From Limnomonas spitsbergensis (Eukaryota; Chlorophyta; Chlorophyceae; Chlamydomonadales), in the NCBI GenBank assembly GCA_037349105.1, contig JAYJMM010000103.1, positions 1,364,001-1,428,000 on the forward strand: DNA of 64,000 bases. The letters run 5' to 3'. Shown piece by piece: positions 8,590 through 20,344 of this stretch. The translations under genes were made by a program, and so were the position numbers. The notes under the pieces are model-generated. The model was not told the DNA's origin, did no database searches, and saw only the letters and a program-made list of their open reading frames with translations. Position 1 is the first letter of the stretch, and each line of letters opens with the position of its first letter.

Positions 8590-11500
8590 CAGTGGCGGCG
8601 TCAATACAGGACCGGGAAGGGGGGGGGGGAGCAGTGGCGGCGTCAATACAGGACCGGGCAGGGGGATGGGGGATAGCAGTGGCGGCGTCAATACAGGACC
8701 AGGCAGGGGGGATGGGGGATAGCAGTGGCGGCATCAATACAGGACCAGGCAGGGGGGGGGTAGCAGTGGCGGCGTCAATACAGGACCAGGCAGGGGGGGC
8801 TAGCAGTGGCGGCGTCAATACAGGACCAGGCAGGGGGGGGTAGCAGTGGCGGCGTCAATACAGGACCAGGCAGGGGGGGGTAGCAGTGGCGGCGTCAATA
8901 CAGGACCAGGCAAGGGGGGGTAGCAGTGGCGGCGTCAATACAGGACCGGGCAGGGGGGGGGGGGTAGCAGTGGCGGCGTCAATACAGGACCGGGAAGGGG
9001 GATAGCAGTGGCGGCGTCAATACAGGACCAGGCAGGGGGGGTAGCAGTGGCGGCGTCAATACAGGACCAGGCAGGGGGGGGATAGCAGTGGCGGCGTCAA
9101 TACAGGACCAGGCAGGGGGGGGTAGCAGTGGCGGCGTCAATACAGGACCAGGCAGGGGGGGGATAGCAGTGGCGGCATCAATACAGGACCGGGAAGGGGG
9201 GGGGGGATAGCAGTGGCGGCGTCAATACAGGACCAGGCAGGGGGGGGATAGCAGTGGCGGCGTCAATACAGGACCAGGCAGGGGGGGGATAGCAGTGGCG
9301 GCGTCAATACAGGACCAGGCAGGGGGGGGTAGCAGTGGCGGCGTCAATACAGGACCGGGAAGGGGGGGGGGGATAGCAGTGGCGGCGTCAATACAGGACC
9401 AGGCAGGGGGGGTAGCAGTGGCGGCATCAATACAGGACCAGGCAGGGGGGGGGTAGCAGTGGCGGCGTCAATACAGGACCAGGCAGGGGGGGGTAGCAGT
9501 GGCGGCGTCAATACAGGACCAGGCAGGGGGGGGTAGCAGTGGCGGCGTCAATACAGGACCAGGCAGGGGGGGGTAGCAGTGGCGGCGTCAATACAGGACC
9601 AGGCAGGGGGGGGGTAGCAGTGGCGGCGTCAATACAGGACCGGGCAGGGGGGGGGGGATAGCAGTGGCGGCGTCAATACAGGACCAGGCAGGGGGGGGGT
9701 AGCAGTGGCGGCGTCAATACAGGACCGGGAAGGGGGGGGGGGAGCGGTGGCGGCATCAATACAGGACCAGGCAGGGGGGGTAGCAGTGGCGGCATCAATA
9801 CAGGACCAGGCAGGGGGGGGGTAGCAGTGGCGGCGTCAATACAGGACCAGGCAGGGGGGGGGTAGCAGTGGCGGCATCAATATAGGACCAGTGCAGGGGG
9901 GGGGTAGCAGTGGCGGCATCAATACAGGACCAGGCAGGGGGGGGATAGCAGTGGCGGCGTCAATACAGGACCAGGCAGGGGGGGTAGCAGTGGCGGCATC
10001 AATACAGGACCAGGCAGGGGGGGGGTAGCAGTGGCGGCGTCAATACAGGACCAGGCAGGGGGGGGTAGCAGTGGCGGCGTCAATACAGGACCAGGCAGGG
10101 GGGGGTAGCAGTGGCGGCGTCAATACAGGACCAGGCAGGGGGGGGTAGCAGTGGCGGCGTCAATACAGGACCGGGAAGGGGGGGGGGGAGCGGTGGCGGC
10201 ATCAATACAGGACCAGGCAGGGGGGGTAGCAGTGGCTGCATCAATACAGGACCAGGCAGGGGGGGGTAACAGTGGCGGCGTCAATACAGGACCGGGCAGG
10301 GGGGGGGGGATAGCAGTGGCGGCGTCAATACAGGACCAGGCAGGGGGGGGTAGCAGTGGCGGCGTCAATACAGGACCAGGCAGGGGGGGGGTAGCAGTGG
10401 CGGCGTCAATACAGGACCAGGCAGGGGGGGGTAGCAGTGGCGGCGTCAATACAGGACCAGGCAGGGGGGGGTAGCAGTGGCGGCGTCAATACAGGACCAG
10501 GCAGGGGGGGGTAGCAGTGGCGGCGTCAATACAGGACCAGGCAGGGGGGGGTAGCAGTGGCGGCATCAATATAGGACCAGGCAGGGGGGGGGTAGCAGTG
10601 GCGGCGTCAATACAGGACCAGGCAGGGGGGGGAAGCAGTGGCGGCGTCAATACAGGACCAGGCAGGGGGGGGTAGCAGTGGCGGCGTCAATACAGGACCA
10701 GGCAGGGGGGGGTAGCAGTGGCGGCATCAATATAGGACCAGGAAGGGGGGGGGTAGCAGTGGCGGCGTCAATACAGGACCAGGCAGGGGGGGGGTAGCAG
10801 TGGCGGCGTCAATACAGGACCAGGCAGGGGGGGTAGCAGTGGCGGCGTCAATACAGGACCAGGCAGGGGGGGGGAGCAGTGGCGGCATCAATATAGGACC
10901 AGGCAGGGGGGGGGTAGCAGTGGCGGCGTCAATACAGGACCAGGCAGGGGGGGGGGTAGCAGTGGCGGCATCAATGCAGGACCAGGCAGGGGGGGTAGCA
11001 GTGGCGGCATCAATACAGGACCAGGCAGGGGGGGGTAGCAGTGGCGGCGTCAATACAGGACCAGGCAGGGGGGGGTAGCAGTGGCGGCATCAATATAGGA
11101 CCAGGCAGGGGGGGGGTAGCAGTGGCGGCGTCAATACAGGACCAGGCAGGGGGGGGTAGCAGTGGCGGCATCAATACAGGACCAGACAGGGGGGGTAGCA
11201 GTGGCGGCGTCAATACAGGACCAGGCAGGGGGGGTAGCAGTGGCGGCGTCAATACAGGACCAGGCAGGGGGGGGTAGCAGTGGCGGCATCAATATAGGAC
11301 CAGGCAGGGGGGGGGTAGCAGTGGCGGCGTCAATACAGGACCAGGCAGGGGGGGGGGTAGCAGTGGCGGCATCAATACAGGACCAGGCAGGGGGGGGTAG
11401 CAGTGGCGGCGTCAATACAGGACCAGGCAGGGGGGGGGTAGCAGTGGCGGCGTCAATACAGGACCAGGCAGGGGGGGGTAGCAGTGGCGGCGTCAATACA

Positions 11501-12027
11501 GGACCAGGCAGGGGGGGGTAGCAGTGGCGGCATCAATATAGGACCAGGCAGGGGGGGGGTAGCAGTGGCGGCGTCAATACAGGACCAGGCAGGGGGGGGT
11601 AGCAGTGGCGGCATCAATACAGGACCAGGCAGGGGGGGTAGCAGTGGCGGCGTCAATACAGGACCAGGAAGGGGGGGGAAGCAGTGGCGGCGTCAATACA
11701 GGACCAGGCAGGGGGGGTAGCAGTGGCGGCGTCAATACAGGACCAGGCAGGGGGGGGTAGCAGTGGCGGCGTCAATATAGGACCAGGCAGGGGGGGGGTA
11801 GCAGTGGCGGCGTCAATACAGGACCAGGCAGGGGGGGGGTAGCAGTGGCGGCGTCAATACAGGACCAGGCAGGGGGGGGTAGCAGTGGCGGCGTCAATAC
11901 AGGACCAGGCAGGGGGGGGTAGCAGTGGCGGCGTCAATACAGGACCAGGCAGGGGGGGGTAGCAGTGGCGGCGTCAATACAGGACCAGGCAGGGGGGGGG
12001 TAGCAGTGGCGGCGTCAATACAGGACC
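8424..12027 (+). repeat. G-rich minisatellite, unit about 40 bp, about 88-90 copies
   Basis: The near-identical unit contains AGCAGTGGCGGCGTCAATAC then AGGACCAGGCA and a G run of 6-12. Variation is mostly in G-run length, GCGTC/GCATC, ATACAGG/ATATAGG and CAGG/AAGG. It lies between the truncated HISN1 5' copy and the last recognisable exon of the minus-strand gene at 12200. All long frames through it are repeat artefacts. G runs on one strand could fold into quadruplexes. Confidence 0.95.
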
Positions 12028-12099
12028 TGATATAAGGTGGCACTTACCCCCACATACCACCATCAATACAAGCTCCCATGATACATCATCGGAACAGCC

Positions 12100-12480
12100 C
12101 CTCAACTGGATGGCTTCTTTGGCCAAGGCAGGTGGCACTTGCCCCCGCATACTGCTATCAAGACAAGCTCTGATGGCACTTCCCCGGAGCAGCCCTCACC
12201 TGGATGGCTTGGTCGAAGGTGAAGCCCATGGGTGTCTTGACATTTGCGTACTTGGCGAAGAGGGAGGGGTCGGCCTTGAGTGCCTGCAGTGCCATTAATG
12301 CTGGAGTCCGTGACAGGGTGCAAGGTACAGCGATGGAAACAGGCAGTGGTGCCTGCAGTGCCATTACTCCCGGAGTCCGTGAGGGGGTGCGAGGTTCAGC
12401 AATGCCACGCGTGCAGCACTGCAGCATATTGAGGGGGGAGGAAGCCAGGAGTGCCTGTAGCGCCATCAATCCCAGCATAA
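12100..12480 (-). repeat. Tandem copies of both ends of an exon with splice sites
   Basis: Read on the minus strand, the 3' splice-site region of the exon at 12283-12200 (CACTGCAG) has two more copies upstream (around 12352 and 12453, each with a related AATGGCACTGCAGGCA context). The exon's tail (AAGCCATCCAG) plus following intron has a second copy at about 12100-12118, with the GT changed to TT. Both exon borders were therefore tandemly duplicated into the introns. Confidence 0.65.
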
Positions 12481-14896
12481 AGCCAGCTGAAAGCAGAGTC
12501 AGCTGACTCAGCCAAGTCCGCTTTCAGCTGACTGAGCCATCAGGCTGACAGCTGTTTCTTTTTCCGTGACTCAGCTACATGTCAGCTACACTCCGAAAGC
12601 TGGCCGGACGCCCGATTCATGGCCAGCATTGCTGCTATTGCCACTGCTTGTGGACCGGTCCAGGTTTTGTCCTAATTGGGCCTTTGGCGGCTGCTGGGCG
12701 GCCAGCTATAGCCGGAAAAAACTTGTTGCCTGAAAAAGAAGCACTTCTGCTGACCCCAGGGGTGAGGCAAGGAGATGCGATGGAAAATGGGGTGCAGCTG
12801 CTCAGGGCTTCAGCTCTGCACCACAAACACGCAAGCACACACCTTTGCTGCGAGCGAGCGGTGCTTGTCCGTGTACAGCGGGAAGTTGCCAACCGCGTCA
12901 ACGGCCGCCGCACCCTGAAGGGAAAGGAGGAGAAGTTGTTTGAAGGGATTGGGTGCAAGCATATATGGATTCATTTGAGAGATTCATTGCGAGATCTGGC
13001 CTAGATTCATGGGGTGCAAGCAAATATAGATTCATTGAGAGATTCATAATTTGAGAGATCTGGCCTAGGAATCCACTCATGTCTCATGCATGTTGAAGCA
13101 ATGCAGAACGAGACTCGGCATTTCCTTGGAGGACTGGAGTTTATCTCCAACAAGGCTGAGGCGCAGGGCTGCTTAACAAAAGTGATGTTTTACCATGCAC
13201 AACATCCCCAACAAGGCTGAGGCGCAGAGCTGCTTAAGACAAAAGTGTTGTTTTAGCATGCACAAAAACATTATCCATCCGGGGGCGGACGGGCGGCCAA
13301 TCGCGGGCACACACTATGAACGGCCTCGAGCTGGCTCATCCCACAAACTACTGTAACACAGGACGAGCTGTACCAGGACAAAAAGGAGCTCCCCACCCCT
13401 AGAACGGCCAATAAAACATGGCTGAATCCCTCCCCTGGGACTCGCAATGCCTACCTCAGCCGACTTGGCAATCTTGACCTCATAGGCGCCAGTGGGGGCA
13501 GGGTTGAGCTCAACCGTGAAGCCTCCGGGGAGGGTCACCGTTGCCGTCTCCTTGTCAGCCAGGACTGCCATGGAGCCAAAGCCTGCAAGGAGAGCATTTG
13601 AGAATAAGAACCAGTACATGATGAAGGCCGGGAAAATGATGACCGGGAGGGATGTTCGGCTTGGGTGGCAGGCAAGGGGGAGGATCGTTCGGATATGGTG
13701 GCCAGGGAGGGGTGTCTGGCTGGGGTGACCTGGGAGGGTTGTTCGGCAGGGGTGGCCAGCGGGTGGAGACCCTGTGCATGATGAAGGCCTGGAAATTGAA
13801 GGGCTTGGCGCATGGGACAGCGACCAGGAGTTGGGTAGTTCCCGAACTCTCATACCTCCAGGGGGGGCATGGCGTCCTCTGTTGCTCTTGGTAAGGAGGT
13901 AGCATGAGGAAAGTTTCGGTTGACAGGAGGGCCCTGTTATGCACCCTGACGACAACGATCGGTATCGTGACACCCAGGCATGTGGGGACAGAAACTAGCA
14001 GGTGGATCAGGTGGCTGACAGCAGGCAAATTGACCTGGGATAGGGAGGTGAGTAGAAGAGAATGCAGAGGTAACCCACCTGGCAGTCATCTTCATGTCGG
14101 GTGAAGCACTGAAGCGACCTGAGAGAAGCCTCTCTTACCGTACGGTACGTGATTTCTGATTTTGGAGAATTAATCCCGGTATCTCCCCTTTAAAAGGGAA
14201 TGGCAGTGTCACTCACCGACGGCGCCAAGTAGAGCGCTGAAACCAGCGACGGCACCGAGGCTGATGCTGCTCTCACTCGTTTTGCCTGCACGAAAGGGGG
14301 GGGCACGTCAAATAAGTTGCTGACGTCAGCCACATCCGTATTACATCTCGATGATGTCAGGAGGATACGCGTGGATCCACAACAACTGGCTGATGCTCGT
14401 GTCGATGTGCAGCAGGTTCACTGCATGATCTGAAGTTGGGTCGTCGAAGTGGATGAGGTGTTGAAAACATCTGCTGTCGAAGTCGCGCTTTTATTGCTGA
14501 TTGTATCACACAAATGAATGGCAATGCGTGTCACGAAAGGAATATCAGAGCGCTTCTTGTCACCATCGCGACAGCATACCGGTGCCCAAAATACAAGATG
14601 CAGCATCACGTATGATGCTGAATGGGTGTGAATAACAGCCATATATGACCAGAGATGTTCGATCTGAAAGTGGCATGGCATGTCAGACACAAATAAATGA
14701 AAAATGCAATGCCCGCCTTCACGGCCCCGCATTGCTGATGCATCAGCTGATGTGGTCATCGCACTCGAAACAAACTGCTAAATGTCTGATTATTACCTGA
14801 AGTGGCATTGGATGCGAGGCATCGAGTAGCATGTTGAGCCGAGGTGGCCTCCGAAGTGAGCGCGAGAAGGCGCAGGGCCTGACGAGAGGTCTGCAT
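12200..14896 (-). CDS. Probable organelle-targeted single-TM protein (3' end not found)
   Basis: Five minus-strand exons join in phase: 14896-14797, 14285-14217, 13582-13455, 12914-12843 and 12283-12200, all with GT-AG introns. They give 151 residues and no stop. The N-terminus (MQTSRQALRLLALTSEAT) has Arg, Ser and Leu and no acidic residue for 15 residues, like a mitochondrial presequence; plastid targeting is possible. A glycine-rich hydrophobic segment follows (SLGAVAGFSALLGAVGFGSM, about residues 42-61), then a soluble part with LPGGFTVELNPAPTG and DPSLFAKYANVKTPMG. I do not recognise the family; a small inner-membrane complex subunit is a guess. The exon after FDQAIQ should lie to the left, where only the minisatellite and the duplicated block are found, so the gene may be truncated or have a very long last intron. 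Confidence 0.6.
12500..12720 (+). repeat. Dispersed repeat, family B (copy)
   Basis: Starts with CAGCTGA/TCAGCTAC motifs and contains GACCGGTCCAGGTTTTGTCC followed by AATTGGGCC and GGCGGCCAGC. Related copies lie near 21950-22080, 34990-35120 (opposite strand), 44400-44765 and 55630-55770. The palindromic core and AGCTGA/TCAGCT ends suggest a non-autonomous inverted-repeat element; the exact ends are unclear. Confidence 0.5.
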
Positions 14897-14985
14897 CACA
14901 AACGCCTGAGCAGAAAATGTCCTTATTTTCAACGACGAAAAAGCTATATAAATTGCCAGAACGTGCCTAGCGATGGATTGATTAA

Positions 14986-15883
14986 GGGCCCAATTCCACC
15001 TGTGTCCGGAACTCGAAAATAGTGCCAGCTAGACAAAAGTCAATTCCACTAGTGTTCGGGATCGTGTTCGGGATCCTGCCCACCCATTATCCGTACCCGG
15101 CGAGGCATGATTTTTGCATCGTGCCCAGGGGGGTCGATGCAAAACTCAAGCCTCGCCGGGTACTGATAAGCGTGACAGCGAGGCGAGGCTCCATTTCATC
15201 ACTTGATTATCACTCTCAGTCGCGCGCGTAATTCGTTTCATTCATCTCGTTCAATTTATCTCTCTTTCTCCACGGTCTCTTTCGTCATGGCTGACAATCC
15301 GTCTGACGGCGGCAAAGATCTTGCAGGCGCCTTTGCAGAGATCAGCGCGCGCATGGAGTGGCGCAAAGAGCACCACAAAGAGCAAAGCGCACAGAGCAGC
15401 GAACAGCGCAAAGAACAGCGCAAAGAACAGCGTAAAGAACAGCGCAAAGAACAGCGCAAAGAACAGCGCAAAGAACAGCGCAAAGAACAGAGCAAAGAAC
15501 TGCGCAAAGAACAGAGCAAAGAACAGAGCAAAGAACAGAGCAAAGAACAGCGCAAAGAACAGCTCAAAGTGCTACGCAAAGACAAGAGCAGCACAAGGAA
15601 CAAAGATCAGCGCAAAGATCAGCGCGCAGAGGAGCGCAAAGAGCACCGCAAAGAGCAAAGATCAGCGCACACGAGAAAAGAAAACACAAGAGCAGCGCCT
15701 AGCAGCACAAAAAGCACAGAGGCTGGTTGACAGGCTGTAATGTAAAGAGATTTGGTTTCGCCCGTACCCGAACATCTCGCGTGCAAGTGGAATAGCATTT
15801 GCTGTATTCCCCAGCACTCTGTTTCCAACCAGAAAAACTGACACCGGGATTAATCCCGGCGAGGCGCAGGTGGAATTGGGCCC
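14986..15883 (+). mobile_element. PIF/Harbinger-like non-autonomous DNA transposon
   Basis: An 898-bp element with terminal inverted repeats: GGGCCCAATTCCACCTG at 14986 and its exact complement ending at 15883 (17 of 17 bases, then one mismatch and one more match). It is flanked by TAA on both sides (14983-14985 and 15884-15886). A 3-bp TWA duplication and GG-starting ends fit PIF/Harbinger. Inside are a CCCGGCGAGGC/GCCTCGCCGGG hairpin (about 15097-15162), a second copy of this motif near the right end, and one ORF that is not a transposase. Confidence 0.75.
15288..15730 (+). CDS. RKEQ-repeat protein carried by the transposon
   Basis: A single-exon frame of 147 codons from ATG at 15288 (MADNPSDGGKDLAGAFAEIS) to TGA at 15728-15730. 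After about 35 residues it is almost entirely the tetrapeptide RKEQ or SKEQ, encoded by a 12-bp tandem repeat (CGCAAAGAACAG), ending in a short Ser/Thr/Ala tail. It should be extremely charged and helical. No catalytic motif of a transposase is present. The frame could be open only because the 12-bp unit lacks stops; the non-repetitive head favours a real start. Function unknown. Confidence 0.4.
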
Positions 15884-16328
15884 TAAAGCGATGCACCCCC
15901 TCGACTTCTTGTCCGACCTAGTGCGGACATGTGTCCACACATGTTCCACACTGGGTGGGATGTATAAATTAAACGCCTTACTGTCTAGATTACATCGCTT
16001 TGATGGCCGACTGGCTTTGCCAGGGCAGCCTAGCTTGTACCCCACCTATGTTATTTGAATGATTCAAGCCTGAGCACCGTCCCCGATCCTCTGGTGTCGA
16101 GAACACATTCGACGGCTGACAGCTATCGTGGCTCCAGCACACGTGAAGCAATTTGTCTGATCCCCAGATACACTGAGCCATGATCTGGCAGCAATTAAGA
16201 GGTGAGAGCAGCAAAACTCCCTCGTGTCATCCTGTCGTTCGTGGCTGAGATACGTCCCAATGACGAAGAACCTACTACGTCTTGTTATGACACATGTTTG
16301 TAGCTATTACGCTGATATACTGATTTTG
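15884..16328. other. No gene recognised
   Basis: Unique-looking sequence between the transposon and the start of the fuller duplicated copy. No convincing exon, tRNA or repeat was seen. Confidence 0.5.
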
Positions 16329-16566
16329 ACCAGTGGTGCATCAGCCTACGCTGTCCTGACCGATCGTACGCTTGTGATGATCCTCATAATGCCTCCATCC
16401 GATCCATACGTCAATCCTCGTGTCCTGCACGCTTTACCCAGCACTATCTCTTTTGTCGACAGTTACTGATATTGATTTGCTGTGTGCCGCCAATCTGAAT
16501 CAGATTCATGATGTTAAATATCTCTGACTTCTAATATGACACAAGGACACACCCATTTGGAGGCTA

Positions 16567-16734
16567 GTGTTGTGTTCGGCCCGGATAGGAAGTCCTTTAC
16601 CAGGGGGAGCTAGGATATAATGACTGTCATGTGGTTGTCTCGAATGTTGGCAATGGCTCCAACAGCCCACATGATGGCAGTCATGTCCCAGCTCCCCGTG
16701 GCCAGGGACTTCCTATCCGGGCTGAATGCAACAC
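16567..16734. repeat. Long inverted repeat (hairpin 1, fuller copy)
   Basis: Counterpart of 241-408. The stem reads CCGGATAGG on the left arm and CCTATCCGG on the right arm, whereas the other copy reads CCTGATAGG and CCTATCAGG. Both members of one base pair changed. Confidence 0.8.
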
Positions 16735-16977
16735 TTGGCTCCAGATTGGTGTGCCTTTATGTTGTATGACTAATGGATCAGACCTAGTGTGCTTAGAAAT
16801 GCACGCTTTGCATTCCTTTGCTAGGAATCATCTGGGAGCACTAACTAAAGACCCCAAGACAAGGGCGGCACTTTTTGACAACTCCTAATATCGAATGACT
16901 ATGTCCCTCTAACCTCAATGACATCTTTGATGCAAATTATCTTCATCAGGCATAAAGGCACACCCATTTGAAGGCTA

Positions 16978-17144
16978 GTGTTGTGTTCGGCCCAGATAGG
17001 AAGTCCTTTACCAGGGGGAGCTGGGGCATAACAGCCATCATGTGATTGTCTCAATTGTGGCAATGGCTTCAACAGCCCACATGATGGCTGTCATGTCCCA
17101 GCTCCCCGTGGCCAGGGACTTCCTATCTGGGCTGAATGCAACAC
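16978..17144. repeat. Long inverted repeat (hairpin 2, fuller copy)
   Basis: Counterpart of 654-820, with the same CCAGATAGG/CCTATCTGG stem segment as that copy. Confidence 0.8.
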
Positions 17145-17853
17145 TTGGCTCCAGATTGGTGTGCCTTTATGTTGTATGACTAATGATTCAGCTCCAGTAG
17201 GGCCACATATGCAAAAAATCTGGGAGCGTAACTCAACCTGAGACTCCAAGACGATTGTTGCACCTTTGGAGGACAACTCGGATAGAATATTTCATGGGTA
17301 AGCTAGGTCTCTTAGACATCCCACTTTGACCAGGGGCAACTCCTCAGCCAGAGAGCACAGATCAAAACGGTGCATCCCCATGGGGCCTATGCATGCAGCG
17401 CCACAAGGGGCCAGCAGGAAGTGACAAGGCTCAGTCCCACTTTTGGTATGGATGCCACTAGTGTTCTACGAATGGACCACTTCCCCCCAAAACACAGTTG
17501 TTTGTTTGCCAATACCGGTGTTTGCTGTGGATAAAGCCTTGGCTAGAGTCTGCGATTTAAGGGCAAAATGTCATTTGAACCACCTTCCGCTCGACAGATC
17601 GGCTTCCAAGCCCAGAACAATCAGGGCATGAAAAAAATCGGACTTATGAAAGCAACAGTCTCGGCGGTAGGCCAAGGCCATGTTGCCTTTGCAGGACTTG
17701 CGGCTGGGCATGGTAGATTCGCTCATCAGTCAACACACTAACACATGAACTTGCACCTGAGGTATCAAGCATGGCTGCCTACTCAGCCCCTATTCAGTCT
17801 CTATTTCAGCGATCGGCATAGGGCACTGTGCTGGGGGCAGGGCGAAGACTTGG

Positions 17854-18985
17854 GTGCCTCTTAATGATCTCTCCTTGCTAGCCAGCAGCCCGGCAGGGCT
17901 GCATCACATGCTAGTTGCCCTGCATGAATATGCGGCGGTCAAACAGCTCCAGGTCAACGTAAGTAAGACAGAGATATTGGTGTTTCGCAGCCGCTTAGCA
18001 ACGCAGCGCTCGCAATCAGCCCAAACTTGCGTGTATGGCCCCGATAGGCTAACGCTGAAGCGTGTCCAAGAATTCAAACTCTTGGGCATCATCCAAAACC
18101 AGAACAGCAGCGTAAGGAAGGCGGCCATGCAAGGTAGAGAGGGGCCTTTGGCTGCCGCGTGGCAGTGTGTCCGCCGCATAGCCGCCAAGGTGCGCTTCAT
18201 CTGCCTACGCGTGTTGGCATCTGTCTATGGCGCCCGTCAGGCCGCGGCATTGCCTCAAACGCAAGATGCAGTCCAGCTTCCTCTAGCATTTGCGCCATGC
18301 TGCAAGGCTACCTCCGTCTGTTGCCAGCTGGGGGTCATAACTGATAAGGGAGCTGCAGATCCAACCGTTACAATGAAGTTGGTGGCAGCATGTACTTCGC
18401 TTCTACAACGCCGCGGTCGCACCAGCAGCACAGCAAGGCAGCCTACTCATGGCCGCAGCCTTGGCGGTCGACATGCAGCTTGCTGTCAGGCAGAGCACCG
18501 GAGGGCGCATGTGGTGCAGAGAATTGCTAGGTGCTTTGGAGGAGCTGGAGCTGGGATCAGCCGTCCCCGAATTGCGTCAGACAGCGCCTGAAAATCTGGC
18601 ATGCAGCCGCTTCCAGTCCTTGAGGTGCTAGCACTAGTTGACGCAGCATACGAGCGGGCGCAGCTGGATACAGCTGGCAGAGGGGACCCCAGAGATCCTG
18701 CTACTGAACACAGGTCTACGGCCACTTACCGCACCTGGTTTCAGGCTACGGCGGGCGCCGCTGGTGCAAGCCAGGGGCCGCACCAGCCGAAGGCAGTGTG
18801 CTTGTGTGTGCACGAACTTGAGGCTGCGGCTCGGCGCCGTCAACACGGCTGACACTCCGGGACGGCGCAGCGGTCAGCAGCGAGACGGACGGTGCTGCCA
18901 ACAGTGCTGGGCAAGGGGAGATGGCGAGCATGTGGAGGATGCGCTGCATGTCTGCTTCCATTGCCCTAGCGTGAAGGAGATAGAG
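17854..18985 (+). mobile_element. Non-LTR retrotransposon remnant, RT to C-terminal zinc motif
   Basis: The frame 17854-18591 carries the same palm segment as the copy at 1530 (VNVSKTEILVF, FKLLGI). The C-terminal part is spread over other frames (18449-18631 and 18638-18991), showing frameshifts. It ends with CCQQCW, GEHVEDALHVCFHCPSV, a Cys-His arrangement like the zf-RVT motif at the end of LINE ORF2. The YADD box is degenerate (LNDL). A dead element; clade not assigned. Confidence 0.7.
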
Positions 18986-19000
18986 GCTTAGGGATAGAGG

Positions 19001-20340
19001 TGGGGCAGGCCCGCCGGAGGGCGCTACAGACTTTCAGCCGTTGTACCGGGGCAGGCTTGGATGGGAGGCTCTGCCTTTTGTTGATGACGTCGTACGCTTT
19101 ATTTGTCGAGGCCTAGTTTTGTTTTTGTTGCCTTTCTTTGCCGTCTTGAGGCATTGGCTTGAGAGGGCAAGAATTATTCTGGCTGCCGTTTCCTTTGGGG
19201 GGGGGGGGCTATTTCTTGTGGTTTTCTCCTTCTTTCCCTGTTACCTTCAGTTTCTTTCTTTTCTTCCAAAGGGACATTGGGCGCCCACGCGGCCGGGCCT
19301 TTTTGAGCAGGGCCTAGAGGTGTAATGTCATTGCCAGCAACTGGGCTCGTGCGTTGGCTCAAGCGACAATGCGTATGCGTCATACGTCACGTCAAGGGGC
19401 GGGGTTCGGCAGGACGCACAGTTTCGAACTGAGTCTATTAAGTTCCACCAAAGATTAAGATACACCGTCAGTGGGGCACGCCCAAGAAGGCTCGGCTGCG
19501 CGGGCGCCCAACTAATCAGATGGGAGAAAATAAAATAAAATAAAAAAGAAGAGCGGAAACAAATCATAGGAACATAAGGAGTGACCGGAAAGGCAAACAA
19601 GTCCGACGGCATGCATATACAACAGCATCCACAAAAGCAGGTGCATCCCAGTTCCTACTACCCCTGCCCAGCCTGGTACAACCCCTTGCGCTGCGTACCT
19701 GTCAGCTCATACCATCAGGACACAGGAGCAGCAACAGTGGCCAGGAGCGTGAAAACAGCAACAACAGCAGTGGCCAGGAGCAACAGTACCTGCTGCACCG
19801 GGGATAGATGCTTGACGTGGCACCACCTCGGGCTGCGCTGGTCACAGCGCAGGCGGTGAGTTCAGACCACAGCCCCTCCTCGTTCTCCCTCCTTTGCAGC
19901 AATGTGTGCACAGAGATGACCCGCTGCGATTATGTACGCTCTACTGCAAGGGCAACGCAAATCACCCTCCCCGTAGCTCTCCCACGAAACATGCGTTCGC
20001 TGATAGATATTTGATTATTCGCGCGGCTTGTGATAACGGCACTGCTGCATCGCTTCTCCTCATGAGCCATGAGTCTTGCGCTCTACTGACCACAAAAGAT
20101 CGACCTGACGTGACACGGAGACCCTGTACAAGGAAGAGGGTGCCGTCTGCATGCACTTCGACTCCTCTGTAATCAGTAATAGTAAATCTGCAAGCTAAGA
20201 AAAAAAGGAAGCCCAAAACCTCCCTCATCTCCCTATCCACCCCCTATCGAGGGGTCCGACTCGAGCGCTTAGCATGACCACTGCCTTCTCAGTATCACCA
20301 GCATAAACCACGAGCGCAACTCGTCATTGCATTCTGGTGG
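19001..20340. other. No gene recognised
   Basis: Retroelement tail and unassigned sequence. Short open frames occur on both strands but none has a recognisable motif or consistent splice sites. Confidence 0.5.
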
Positions 20341-20344
20341 GGAA

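Larger units (their letters stand above)
16329..18393 (+). repeat. Segmental duplication block 1, fuller copy
   Basis: Counterpart of 1-2070. The left border is visible: similarity begins at CCAGTGGTGCATCAGCCTAC. Here the retroelement continues to about 19000, whereas in the condensed copy it is cut at 2070. Confidence 0.9.

Noticed and set aside
8401..11720. Many frames of AASIQDQAGG / SSGGVNTGPG on both strands
   Set aside because: Repeat translation of the 40-bp minisatellite; frames shift with G-run length. Only the fusion at the HISN1 start codon is kept as a feature.
1..12027. CRISPR array
   Set aside because: Arrays are uniform tandem repeats without unique spacers, in a eukaryotic gene context.
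15256..15603. Minus-strand Cys-rich frame (SLRCSLLCSL)
   Set aside because: Complement of the 12-bp RKEQ repeat.
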